From a virus, in the IMG/VR virus record IMGVR_UViG_3300025929_000013, positions 1-64,000 of that record: a stretch of 64,000 nucleotides of DNA, one strand, 5' to 3'. Below, piece after piece: positions 24,990 to 32,360 of the stretch. Position 1 is the stretch's first letter. Each line of letters starts with the position of its first letter. The position numbers were made by a program, and so were the translations under genes. The notes beneath the pieces were generated by a model. It was not told where the DNA came from. It ran no database searches and saw nothing but the letters and a program-made list of their open reading frames with translations.

Positions 24990-25279
24990 GCAAGGGCCGC
25001 AAGCTGATCCAGGAGCACCACGGCATGCCGCCCGCGCCGGAAGGCGCCACGGCGCTGCTCATCGTCTCCCCGTCCTACACCCACTGCGGGCACTGCGGCG
25101 GCCGGGCCTTTCCCACCCAGCTCTCACACCAGACGCTCGCCGGACCCGGCAGGTCGGGACGCCCCGGCTGCGGCGCCGTGTTCACCGGCATCACCACCCG
25201 ATACGCCGACATCACCAACGACGATCTGCGGGGCGTGCGCGACGACCTGCCGATCGTGAGGAAGGAACCGCCTCCATGA
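24986..25279 (+). CDS. small zinc-ribbon-like protein
   Basis: Not recognised. 97 residues. CGHCGG near residue 34 and a later GCG suggest a zinc site. Overlaps its neighbours by 4 bases on both sides. Confidence 0.65.
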   Translation: MSKGRKLIQEHHGMPPAPEGATALLIVSPSYTHCGHCGGRAFPTQLSHQTLAGPGRSGRPGCGAVFTGITTRYADITNDDLRGVRDDLPIVRKEPPP

Positions 25280-25698
25280 GCATGATCACCTGGAAGGGCA
25301 ACCTCGCCGTCGATGCCCGTCTGGAAGGCTTCATGGGCACCGCGCGTGTCGCGTCCATCAGACCCGACAACGGGGGCCTGCTCGTCGCATACACGCGCGG
25401 TCTGCAACCCGAGGTCCTCCCGGCCGCGAGCGTGAAGGAGGCCAAGCTCCTGGGCGACGAGTCGATGCGCGATTTCATGCTCGATATCCGCGTACGCCGC
25501 TACACCCCCGACGAGCTCGTGATCGTGCAGGCGATGCTCGACAACAAGGGCGAAGGTGCCGAGGCCCTGTGGATACGCCTGGCCCAGCTCTGGACACAGC
25601 AGCACTTCGACAACCAGAGGCTCATCGCCAACATCAAGGCCCGCCTCGCCGAGCTCCAGGCCGACCTCGCCCGCAGCCCGGAAAACGTGACCGCATGA
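25276..25698 (+). CDS. ITW-family hypothetical protein 1
   Basis: Not recognised. 140 residues with N-terminus MSMITWKGNLAVDARLEG. Shares its N-terminal layout (ITW, then a strand-rich part, then YTRGL / YTNGL near residue 40) with the following gene, so the pair is probably a tandem duplication. The C-terminal half is helical. Confidence 0.7.
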   Translation: MSMITWKGNLAVDARLEGFMGTARVASIRPDNGGLLVAYTRGLQPEVLPAASVKEAKLLGDESMRDFMLDIRVRRYTPDELVIVQAMLDNKGEGAEALWIRLAQLWTQQHFDNQRLIANIKARLAELQADLARSPENVTA

Positions 25699-26123
25699 GC
25701 CGGATCACCTGGACGCCCGACAAGACCCTGAAGACCCGTGTCGTCGGCACGATCAACGAGGCCGTCGTCGCCCGGATCCTCACGATCGACGGCACGGAAT
25801 ACAGCCTCTGCTATACCAACGGTCTGCACGCCGGATTCGCCGACTTCACGACGTTCGAGGCCGCGCAAGAGGCGGCCGAGGAGCTAATCAACGCCTTCCT
25901 GGAGAAGATCGACGCGGACTTCCTGCCCGACGACGTCGTAGCGCTCATCAAGGACCTGCGCGCGGCCGGAAAGAACATACCGGGGCCCGCGGCGTGCGCG
26001 CGCGGCGAGAACGACCGGATGTGGGGCAGGGCCGTCCAACGCGCGAGCTACGGTACGTACCAGGCGCCCGCAGAACCCTCGGGCCCCATAGCCGACCCTG
26101 CGCCGAAAAAAGACACGCCATGA
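25695..26123 (+). CDS. ITW-family hypothetical protein 2
   Basis: Not recognised. 142 residues starting MSRITWTPDKTLKTRVVG. Paralogue of the preceding protein over about 60 residues; the C-terminal tail is Pro-rich and probably disordered. ATG lies in the end of the previous gene. Confidence 0.7.
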   Translation: MSRITWTPDKTLKTRVVGTINEAVVARILTIDGTEYSLCYTNGLHAGFADFTTFEAAQEAAEELINAFLEKIDADFLPDDVVALIKDLRAAGKNIPGPAACARGENDRMWGRAVQRASYGTYQAPAEPSGPIADPAPKKDTP

Positions 26124-26272
26124 GGTGGTGGCCGCGCTGCCGCTACTGCAACAAACCGGTGCGCTGGCGGCACCTGCTGCACATGTTCTGCTACCACGGC
26201 ACGACGACGCACTACAGGTGCGAGCGCAAGATGCGGCGTGACGTGTTCGGCGTCCCCGAAGGCATGAGATGA
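26120..26272 (+). CDS. small Cys/His/Trp-rich protein
   Basis: Not recognised. 50 residues: CRYCNKP, several His and later FCYH and RCERK make a probable zinc finger. Strongly basic, so nucleic-acid binding is plausible. ATG overlaps the preceding gene and the stop overlaps the next. Confidence 0.6.
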   Translation: MRWWPRCRYCNKPVRWRHLLHMFCYHGTTTHYRCERKMRRDVFGVPEGMR

Positions 26273-26619
26273 CAGAACCCGCACAACCGCCCGCGCGGCC
26301 TCTCGTGGTCATCCCGATCAAGACCCGCAAGCCCGAGAAGTGGCGCTGGCACGATCTGGAGACCGGCGAGATCTGGCGCTGGCACGACGGGTGCTTCAAA
26401 CGGGAGCCGCCGTGGCCGAGCGCCGACTACGCCACCCAATGGCAGGTGCTGATCGGCTACGCCCAGCAGACCCGCGACGACGGCGAGAAAATCGAGCCCG
26501 CCGAGCTGCTTGAGCTGCTCGTCGAGCTGCGCCGCGAGGCCCTTCGGCCTGTCAAAGAGTGGATGGACGGGGTCGTTGACGGCTCAACGAATACGGATTC
26601 GAGCACGTCGCAGGGCTGA
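26269..26619 (+). CDS. hypothetical protein, 116 aa
   Basis: Not recognised. Contains a repeated W-R-W-H-D motif (KWRWHDLETGEIWRWHD, about residues 24-40). The C-terminal half is helical with a Ser/Thr-rich end. Last gene of the operon before the TnpB-like gene. Confidence 0.7.
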   Translation: MTEPAQPPARPLVVIPIKTRKPEKWRWHDLETGEIWRWHDGCFKREPPWPSADYATQWQVLIGYAQQTRDDGEKIEPAELLELLVELRREALRPVKEWMDGVVDGSTNTDSSTSQG

Positions 26620-26627
26620 GCGTTACT

Positions 26628-26670
26628 CCGAACGGGTTAACTGCTTCTCAGGCTGTACACGAACATGTTC
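26628..26670 (+). promoter_or_regulatory. operator/promoter region: motif copy 4 plus palindrome GAACATGTTC
   Basis: CCGAACGGGTTA (26628-26639), a variant of the recurrent motif, is followed 21 bases later by the perfect palindrome GAACATGTTC (26661-26670). Same arrangement as at 24422-24471. It probably controls the TnpB-like gene. A TGTACA just before the palindrome may be the -10. Confidence 0.45.
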
Positions 26671-26694
26671 CAGCGGGTAATGTCTTCCCCGCAG

Positions 26695-26802
26695 CACCCG
26701 GAAGGAAATCAGCCGGGTGATATGCAACCCGCCTGCGCGCACAGGCCACCATCTGTGTTTCCAGCTCAGGCGGGTCATATTCCTCGCAAGCCCTTGAGAG
26801 GG
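26695..26802 (+). ncRNA. structured 5' leader of the TnpB-like gene
   Basis: Three stacked elements: a hairpin CACCCGG / CCGGGTG (26695-26719); a long-range helix ACCCGCCTG (26727-26735) / CAGGCGGGT (26767-26775) enclosing a CACAG / CTGTG hairpin; and a CCCT-TGAG-AGGG hairpin (26791-26802) that covers the gene's GAGGGGG ribosome binding site. It may be a translational switch, a leader, or a tracr-like RNA. I found no clear match to the array repeat in it. Confidence 0.55.
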
Positions 26803-26810
26803 GGTGCAGC

Positions 26811-29036
26811 ATGCCCATCATCAGCCCTGGAAATCAGGAGTCGAACGCCGACGGCGCCATCGAGCTTCGGATCGCCGCGGATATCGATGAGACGACAGGC
26901 TGCACCTTCTCCGCCACGGGCCTGCCCGACGGGCTCGAATTCGAACGCAAGAAGTTCGAGGATGACGAGGAGCACACCTGGCAGACCGGCCGCATCATCG
27001 GAACTCCCAAGCGCGCCGGGATTTACCAGGTCACGGTCACCGCGATCGACAAGGCCGGAACCAAGACGACCGCGTCCTTCGTGTGGACCGTCTGCGCCAT
27101 GCGGGCGTACAGATTCGCACTGGACCTAAGCGACCCGCAGATCACGGCCATGCAGCAGCACGCGGGCACCGCGCGGTGGGCCTACAACAAGGCGCTGGAA
27201 GCCAAGGTCAACGCCCACAGGGCGTACACCGAACGGCTCAAGGCCCTGCTCGCCTCTGGACTGACGCCACAGCAGGCGAAGGCCCAGATGAAAAAGGAGA
27301 GCGCGGCGCTCAAGGCGCAGACCGCGATCTGGGAGCACCACCGCCAGTGCCTGACCGCCATGAACCTGGGCAGGGCACTGCCCGCCAAAACACCGCGCGG
27401 ACCGCAGGAACTGATCGACGACCTCGCCGCGATCCGGGCGATGGTGCCCGACGGCGTCGACCCCGCGCTGCTCACCCTGGTGGGCAACTGGAAGGGACAG
27501 CCGCCCACGGCGCTGTGCTGGGCGCGCGACCGCCACGAGGCACGCCAGAAGTGGATTAAAACCCACCTCGTCATGGCGCGCCAGACCGTCACGCACCTCA
27601 AGCAGCAACTGTTCGACCTCGGCGACACGATCCCCAACATGATCGAGAACCTGGCGAACTGGCGCAACACACGCGACCTTCCCAAGGAAGAGGGCGGCTC
27701 GCCGTGGTGGCAGGAGGTCAGCTCCTACGTGTTCTCCGGCGGCATGGGCCGCGCGGACGCCGCGTGGAGCAACTGGCTCAAGTCCCTCAGCGGACAGCGC
27801 GCCGGTAAAGCCGTCGGATACCCGCGGTTCAAGAAGCGCGGCCAGTGCGCCGACTCGTTCCCGCTCTTCCACGACGTCACCAATCCATCGATACGCATCG
27901 AGGGATACCGGCACCTGCGCCTGCCGAATATCGGAGAGGTGCGCGTCCACAACTCCGGGCACCGCTCCGGTACACGCAACCGCGTCACCGCGACCAACGC
28001 GAAGGGCGTCAAGCGCACCGTCAGCGGCCAGAGCAAGGGCCGCCTCGGTTCGACCAAGCGCCTGGTGCGCATGATCGAGCGCGGCGACGCGATCGTGCAG
28101 TCCGTGACCGTCGTGCGCGGCGGACACCGCTGGTATGCCAATGTCCTGGTCAAGCTCACCCCTGAGGCGATGCGCCAGCGTGAAATGGTGGCGCGCGCCC
28201 ATCAGAAGGTCTCCAAGAAGCGCGCCCAGGGCCGCGGGAACGTCGGCGTCGAGTGGGGTGTGCGCACCCTGGCCACCCTCTCGAACGGGGAATCGTTCGC
28301 GAACCCCAAGCCGGGCAAGAAGAACCAGCGACGCCTGCGCGTCGCGTCCCAGAAGGTCAGCCGCAAACCGCACAAGCGCGGCCAGCCGATCTCCGCGAAC
28401 CGCGCGGCGGCGATCCGCCAGCTCGGCAGGGTCCACCACGAGATCGCCGAGACGCGCAAGGGCAACCACCACCAGATCTCCGCCGCGATCTCGCTCGGCT
28501 ACCGCGGCGTCGCCGTACGGGGCCTGGACGTGAAGTCCATGACCAAGTCAGCGAAGGGCACGGTCGAAAAGCCCGGCAAGCACGTGAAGGTCAAGTCGAC
28601 CTTCAACCGCGCGGCCCTGGACGCGGCGCCGGGCATGCTGCAAAACCAGATCAGCTACAAGACAACCCAGTACGGCGCGAAATTCGGGGTCGCCCCGAAG
28701 GACCTGCCGTCCAGCCAAACCTGCTCAGCGTGTGGGTGGCGAGATCCAAGCATCCCCCTGACGCAGATGACCTTCCGGTGCGGAAACGTAGAGTGCGGCA
28801 AGAAAATCGACCGCGAGGTCAACGCCGCACGCAACATCCGCAACTCAGTATTTCCCGTGGCCTCAGACAGTGGGGACACGTTAAACGCCTGCGTAGATGG
28901 CATAGGACCCCCGGGCAGCCGAGGGCAGCCGTCGCCAAAACAGGAAGACCCCGAGCCCCATCCCCCACCGGAGGATGGACCCGCGGAGGGTCATTCCGGG
29001 GAAGCGATTCCCCGGCGTTCTCACACCCCGGGCTGA
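26811..29036 (+). CDS. TnpB/Cas12-like protein, Ig-domain fusion, RuvC residues altered
   Basis: 741 residues. Residues 17-94 look like a 'putative Ig' (He_PIG) fold: FSATGLPDGLEF, GTPKRAGIYQVTVTA. From M97 (RAYRFALDLSD) the chain is TnpB/IS605-OrfB-like, with KAVGYPRFKKRG, the SRK...RR...LGRVHHEI helix and a C-terminal zinc ribbon (C638, C641, C657, C662). In active TnpB/Cas12 nucleases the three RuvC acidic residues sit in GVDxG, VVEDLN and DRDVNAA; here they read GVEWG (E481), VAVRGLD (R570) and DREVNAA (E669). The glutamate-to-arginine change in particular should abolish cleavage, so an RNA-guided DNA binder is more likely than a nuclease. A CRISPR-like array starts 45 bases after the stop. 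No tnpA or transposon ends are seen. Confidence 0.8.
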   Translation: MPIISPGNQESNADGAIELRIAADIDETTGCTFSATGLPDGLEFERKKFEDDEEHTWQTGRIIGTPKRAGIYQVTVTAIDKAGTKTTASFVWTVCAMRAYRFALDLSDPQITAMQQHAGTARWAYNKALEAKVNAHRAYTERLKALLASGLTPQQAKAQMKKESAALKAQTAIWEHHRQCLTAMNLGRALPAKTPRGPQELIDDLAAIRAMVPDGVDPALLTLVGNWKGQPPTALCWARDRHEARQKWIKTHLVMARQTVTHLKQQLFDLGDTIPNMIENLANWRNTRDLPKEEGGSPWWQEVSSYVFSGGMGRADAAWSNWLKSLSGQRAGKAVGYPRFKKRGQCADSFPLFHDVTNPSIRIEGYRHLRLPNIGEVRVHNSGHRSGTRNRVTATNAKGVKRTVSGQSKGRLGSTKRLVRMIERGDAIVQSVTVVRGGHRWYANVLVKLTPEAMRQREMVARAHQKVSKKRAQGRGNVGVEWGVRTLATLSNGESFANPKPGKKNQRRLRVASQKVSRKPHKRGQPISANRAAAIRQLGRVHHEIAETRKGNHHQISAAISLGYRGVAVRGLDVKSMTKSAKGTVEKPGKHVKVKSTFNRAALDAAPGMLQNQISYKTTQYGAKFGVAPKDLPSSQTCSACGWRDPSIPLTQMTFRCGNVECGKKIDREVNAARNIRNSVFPVASDSGDTLNACVDGIGPPGSRGQPSPKQEDPEPHPPPEDGPAEGHSGEAIPRRSHTPG

Positions 29037-29047
29037 TTGAAAAATCA
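28996..29047 (+). ncRNA. omega-RNA-like hairpins at the 3' end of the TnpB-like gene
   Basis: CCGGGGAA-GCGA-TTCCCCGG (28996-29015, GNRA tetraloop, 8 bp) is followed by TGATT-GAAA-AATCA (29034-29047). TnpB guide RNAs (omega RNAs) are normally encoded across the end of tnpB and its downstream flank, so this is where a scaffold would be expected. A TTGAAA (29037-29042) with CATACG 17 bases on could also be a weak promoter for the array. Both are inferences. Confidence 0.4.
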
Positions 29048-29080
29048 ACAGTGGATGCGCATACGCGCAGGTCGCACAGT

Positions 29081-30529
29081 GTGCGCCCCGCGGGCGTGTG
29101 GAATGGTCGCACGCTCCACCGGTGGTGAGGGACGTGAGTACGTGCGCCCCGCGGGCGTGTGGAATGGTCCGCACCGTTCCTCGACCACGCATGGGTCGCG
29201 CCGTGCGCCCCGCGGGCGTGTGGAATGGTCGTAGTGCAGTACGGCGAAACAGCCCGCTAGAGCGTGCGCCCCGCGGGCGTGTGGAGCGGTCGACGGCGTC
29301 AGTGCGGTGGCATACATAGTGGCGCTGCGCCCCGCGGACGCGTGAGACGGTCATCGGTAAGCTGACTTCCCAGAGCGCGTGAAATGGGCGCCCCGCGGAG
29401 CGTGGAACGGTCGCAAGGATGCTTACTCGGCTCCTACTGAAGGCCGTGTGCCTTGCGGGCGCGTGAGACGGTCCATCCACCCAGATGACGAGCGAGCAGA
29501 AGCCCAGGTGCGTGGAATGGTTCGGGGACTCCAATTGGTAGGAGCCAACAAGGGTTTCCCCCGCGGGCGCGTGAGACGGTCGTGACGGCAGTCGTTATGG
29601 CACAGAGTCCGCATAGGCGCGTGGGATGGTCTCAGACTCACGTATTACAGCCAGGCCGCGCAGCGGAGTGCGCCCCGCGCACACGTGAGGCGGTTCTGAC
29701 GCAGGGCGTTGAGTCACCCCGTGCACACAGAGAACGGTCCGCCTGGTGGGCGGTGGCATGAGTTGGGAAATTATGTGCCCCGCAGATGCGTGAGACGGTC
29801 GGGTCGAATGTCCATGGTTGTGGCGCAGGTCGCACAGGGTGCGCCCCGCGAGCGCGTGGGACGGTCGTGAAAATACCAGCAGGGCTTTGACCGAGGGCAG
29901 TGCGCCCCGCGGGCGCGAGGAATGGTCGACCCGTCTGGGCTGCTGTCCGTGGACAGCAGCGTGCAGCCCGCGGGCGCGTGGGTCGGTCTGAGTCAGGAGG
30001 CCACGATGGACGCTGTCGGCGGTGCGCCCCGCGGGCACGTGGGTCGGTCGTTTGAGTCCGAAGGAACCGCCCGATGAACGTCGTGCGCCCCGCGAGCGCG
30101 TGGGTCGGTCGGATCTACATGGACCAACCGTACAGACGGAGCGGTGCGCCCCGTGGGCGCGTGGAACGGTCGTGGCCCGGTCGCGTAGGCGGCGCAGGTC
30201 GCACAGGGTGCGCCCCGCGGGCGCGAGAAATGGTCGGTTACGTACGACAGGTCACCCATCAACAGCAGGTGCGCCCCGCGGGCGCGAGAAATGGTCGTGG
30301 TGTAGGGTGCCCGCACTCGAACACTGCGAGTGCACCCCGCGGGCGCGAGAAATGGTCGGAAGAGCTCTCGGTTGATACTGTCCCCCTGCGTCTGCGCACC
30401 TCGGGTATGCGCGGGACGGTCAGAGTGCCAGTGAAAGTTCTCGTCAACGTTCTGATGCTCCCCGCGGGCATGTGGAACGGTCCAGGTATGCTGCTGGTCA
30501 GATACACCCCGTGCACACCGGGAACGGTC
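29081..30529 (+). CRISPR. CRISPR-like array, ordered part (about 25 repeats)
   Basis: 28-base repeats that start GTGCGCCCCGCGGGCG and end TGGAATGGTC, mostly every 61 bases with 33-base spacers. Repeats 1-3 (29081, 29142, 29203) are identical; from repeat 4 (29264) on they drift, as expected at the leader-distal end of a CRISPR array. Other starts: 29325, 29385, 29446, 29554, 29668, 29773, 29839, 29900, 29961, 30022, 30083, 30144, 30208, 30269, 30330, 30394, 30455. Length, period, the GTGC-CCCCGCG start and the GGTC end recall actinobacterial type I-E repeats. No cas3/cascade or cas1/cas2 genes lie in the window. Spacers differ from each other, except for a shared end before repeats 1, 14 and 20. 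Confidence 0.85.
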
Positions 30530-30557
30530 TGGTGCATTACCAGTCAAGCAGTACGCC

Positions 30558-31329
30558 GGTGCGCGCAGAAAACGGTCGCCCTGGAAAGCTGCGGTGTGCG
30601 CGGAACGGTCGGCCCTGCTCTCTCAGTCGCGCAGAACGGTCAGCCTGGTACATGTACCACCGCGCTAGGGAACGGTCGGGAGCAGCGCGTGCCCGGGAAC
30701 GGTCCATGTCCATGATGTCGGTGAGATGAAGGACGGTCAGGTCCTATCGGGCGGGCTGAGAACGGTCGGAAAAGAATGTACGGGCGCAGCGGTGGATGAT
30801 GCTCCTCGCTCATCCACCGGCGAACGGTCTCCCCCGAAGTGTGCGGTCTACATGCCGCGGATGCGCAGAACGGTCCGCTTCCCGAGAGAAAGCGCAGAAC
30901 GGTCAAGGCTGGTTAGCTCCGGGCGCGAGAACGGTCTGGGCTCAGAATAAGGGTGCGCAGAACGGTCCAGTGTGAATGACGGTCAAGTGTCTGCCAGGGG
31001 CCAGCATGTGAAGAACGGTCATACGCCTGAAGAACGGTCATACGCCTTTGAGTACGAACGCATCCCAGGGGCGACGGTCGATGACCATGGCCTGCGGTGA
31101 ACGGTCCGGAGAGACCCCGGTGCCGAGCGGTCCAAGAAGTGGTGAACGGTCCAGGTCTGTGTCGGGCGAACGGTCCTTGAGCCATTCGAACCCGGCGCCG
31201 GGAGAACGGTCATCCAAGTATGCCGAGCACGGTCTGACAGTCACAGCTACGCGCGTAGAACGGCCTAGTTGTCGGCGGGGCAAGAGAACGGTCCAGGTCT
31301 CCCGAGATCATCAAGGCGCTACAATGGTC
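30558..31329 (+). CRISPR. CRISPR-like array, reduced part (8-base GAACGGTC units)
   Basis: The array continues but only the repeat's 3' end is kept: about 25 copies of (G)AACGGTC, often as GCGCAGAACGGTC or GAGAACGGTC, at variable spacing of about 17-62 bases (for example ending at 30577, 30610, 30641, 30677, 30704, 30767, 30936, 31020, 31039, 31106, 31151, 31211, 31293). The hairpin half of the repeat is lost. The kept part corresponds in position to the 5' handle of a type I-E crRNA. No ORF here looks real. A 9-bp hairpin GGTGGATGA / TCATCCACC lies at 30791-30818. Confidence 0.7.
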
Positions 31330-31395
31330 ATGGTGCGGGGCATGGTGCCCGGGGAGATCCCGTGGACGGGTTCATGAAACACCCTGCACCCTCGA

Positions 31396-31470
31396 TGCGG
31401 GGTAGCGCAGCTCGGTAGCGCGCTGGGCTCATATCCCAGAGGTCGCTCGGTTCAAATCCGGCCCCCGCTA
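31396..31470 (+). tRNA. tRNA-Met(CAT), initiator-like
   Basis: Complete cloverleaf: acceptor TGCGGGG / CCCCGCT with an unpaired first base pair (T1-T72), D-arm GCGC/GCGC, anticodon arm CTGGG-CTCATAT-CCCAG, T-loop TTCAAAT, discriminator A; CCA not encoded. Three G-C pairs next to the anticodon loop and a mismatch at 1-72 are hallmarks of bacterial initiator tRNA, so this may be a phage tRNA-fMet. An elongator or tRNA-Ile2 role cannot be excluded. Confidence 0.85.
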
Positions 31471-31478
31471 CAGCAACA

Positions 31479-31514
31479 GCCCCCTCCTATCACCGGGTAG
31501 GAGGGGGCTTCTCT
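31479..31514 (+). terminator. rho-independent terminator
   Basis: Perfect 11-bp stem GCCCCCTCCTA / TAGGAGGGGGC, loop TCACCGGG, then TTCTCT. It lies right behind the tRNA and just before the convergent minus-strand gene. Confidence 0.9.
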
Positions 31515-31518
31515 GCGT

Positions 31519-31734
31519 TTACGGCTCGACGCCGGTCAGAGCCTGCACCTGGGCGACCGTGATGCCCTCACGACTCAGCGCCTTGAGCCGCGCGATCCGC
31601 AGCTCGTCACGCACGCGCTCCTTCTTGAGCCGCTGGAACTCCACCATCGACCGCAGCATCATCGGCAGGCAGACCGGGAGCGCTACGAGGAACAGGCTCA
31701 GGCAGACGAGCAGCATCACGGTGGGCCAAGACAT
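31519..31734 (-). CDS. small single-pass membrane protein
   Basis: Not recognised. 71 residues from the ATG at 31734; the longer frame upstream overlaps the divergent gene and is unlikely. Residues 5-27 (VMLLVCLSLFLVALPVCLPMML) form a membrane helix, followed by a basic coiled-coil-like tail (EFQRLKKERVRDELRIARLKAL). Divergent from the gene at 31840, with about 105 bases between them. Confidence 0.6.
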   Translation of the reverse strand: MSWPTVMLLVCLSLFLVALPVCLPMMLRSMVEFQRLKKERVRDELRIARLKALSREGITVAQVQALTGVEP

Positions 31735-31774
31735 ACAGCAAGTGTAGTGACGAACACAGGCGCCGGGGAGAGTG

Positions 31775-31788
31775 GGCCGAACGGATGA
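31775..31788 (+). promoter_or_regulatory. recurrent motif, copy 5
   Basis: GGCCGAACGGATGA between divergent genes (starts at 31734 minus and 31840 plus). One base differs from the core GGCCGAACGGGTGA. Confidence 0.4.
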
Positions 31789-31839
31789 CCCTGACAGAGA
31801 CAGTGGAGATCCACGAGACGGTCCGCCTAGCGTGTGATC

Positions 31840-32256
31840 ATGGATATTACACAGGCCCAGACCTGGGCAGACATCGCCGAGATCGAATTTCCCAAGGAGC
31901 TGAAGCTCATGGGGCTCCCGCCGCGGGAGCGCCCGAGGCCCGACCTTCCAGCGGTGCTGGAGACGGTCGACCTGATCTTCAAGAACCGCGAGAAGGAGCC
32001 CGACTGGACCACCACGGTTCACCTCGCTGCGTGGCTCGCTCCGAAGTTCGGTATGACGAGCAGGGATTCCGAGATCCAGGAAGCGCTTGCCAAGATCCGC
32101 TCACCTGAGCGGGACGGTGCGTTCACCGCGATGGCGATGGAGACGATGCTGAAGATTCACTTCGGCTACCACCTCATCGCGTTCATCCGGGAGAACGGGT
32201 TCGCAGACCTGCGCGCCTTGATCGAAGCCACGGAGCTCGACCCGACAACCCCCTGA
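31840..32256 (+). CDS. helical hypothetical protein
   Basis: Not recognised. 138 residues from ATG 31840 (GTG 31834 also in frame); no strong ribosome binding site, so the start is uncertain. Helical, no cysteines or membrane spans. Single-gene unit ending in a terminator. Confidence 0.65.
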   Translation: MDITQAQTWADIAEIEFPKELKLMGLPPRERPRPDLPAVLETVDLIFKNREKEPDWTTTVHLAAWLAPKFGMTSRDSEIQEALAKIRSPERDGAFTAMAMETMLKIHFGYHLIAFIRENGFADLRALIEATELDPTTP

Positions 32257-32268
32257 TAGCAGCAAGAG

Positions 32269-32302
32269 GCCCCCGTCCTCTGGTGTGCGGCGGGGGCTTC
32301 TC
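32269..32302 (+). terminator. rho-independent terminator
   Basis: Stem GCCCCCG / CGGGGGC (32269-32275 / 32291-32297), followed by TTCTCT, the same tail as the terminator at 31479. Confidence 0.8.
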
Positions 32303-32360
32303 TGCGTTTGCGGCGAGCCTCCTGGCATCGCCACTTCGGTAGCTGCCATAGTTCAGCTTC

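Noticed and set aside
26811-29036. Calling the gene an active IS605-type transposon
   Set aside because: No tnpA, no clear transposon ends, and the catalytic residues are changed.
30791-30818. 9-bp hairpin in the reduced array as a terminator
   Set aside because: No T-run and the GAACGGTC units continue on both sides.
29081-31250. Many overlapping ORFs with Arg/Pro/Trp-rich translations (RPAGVWNG, APRGRVERS)
   Set aside because: They are translations of the repeat units in different frames and have no ribosome binding sites.
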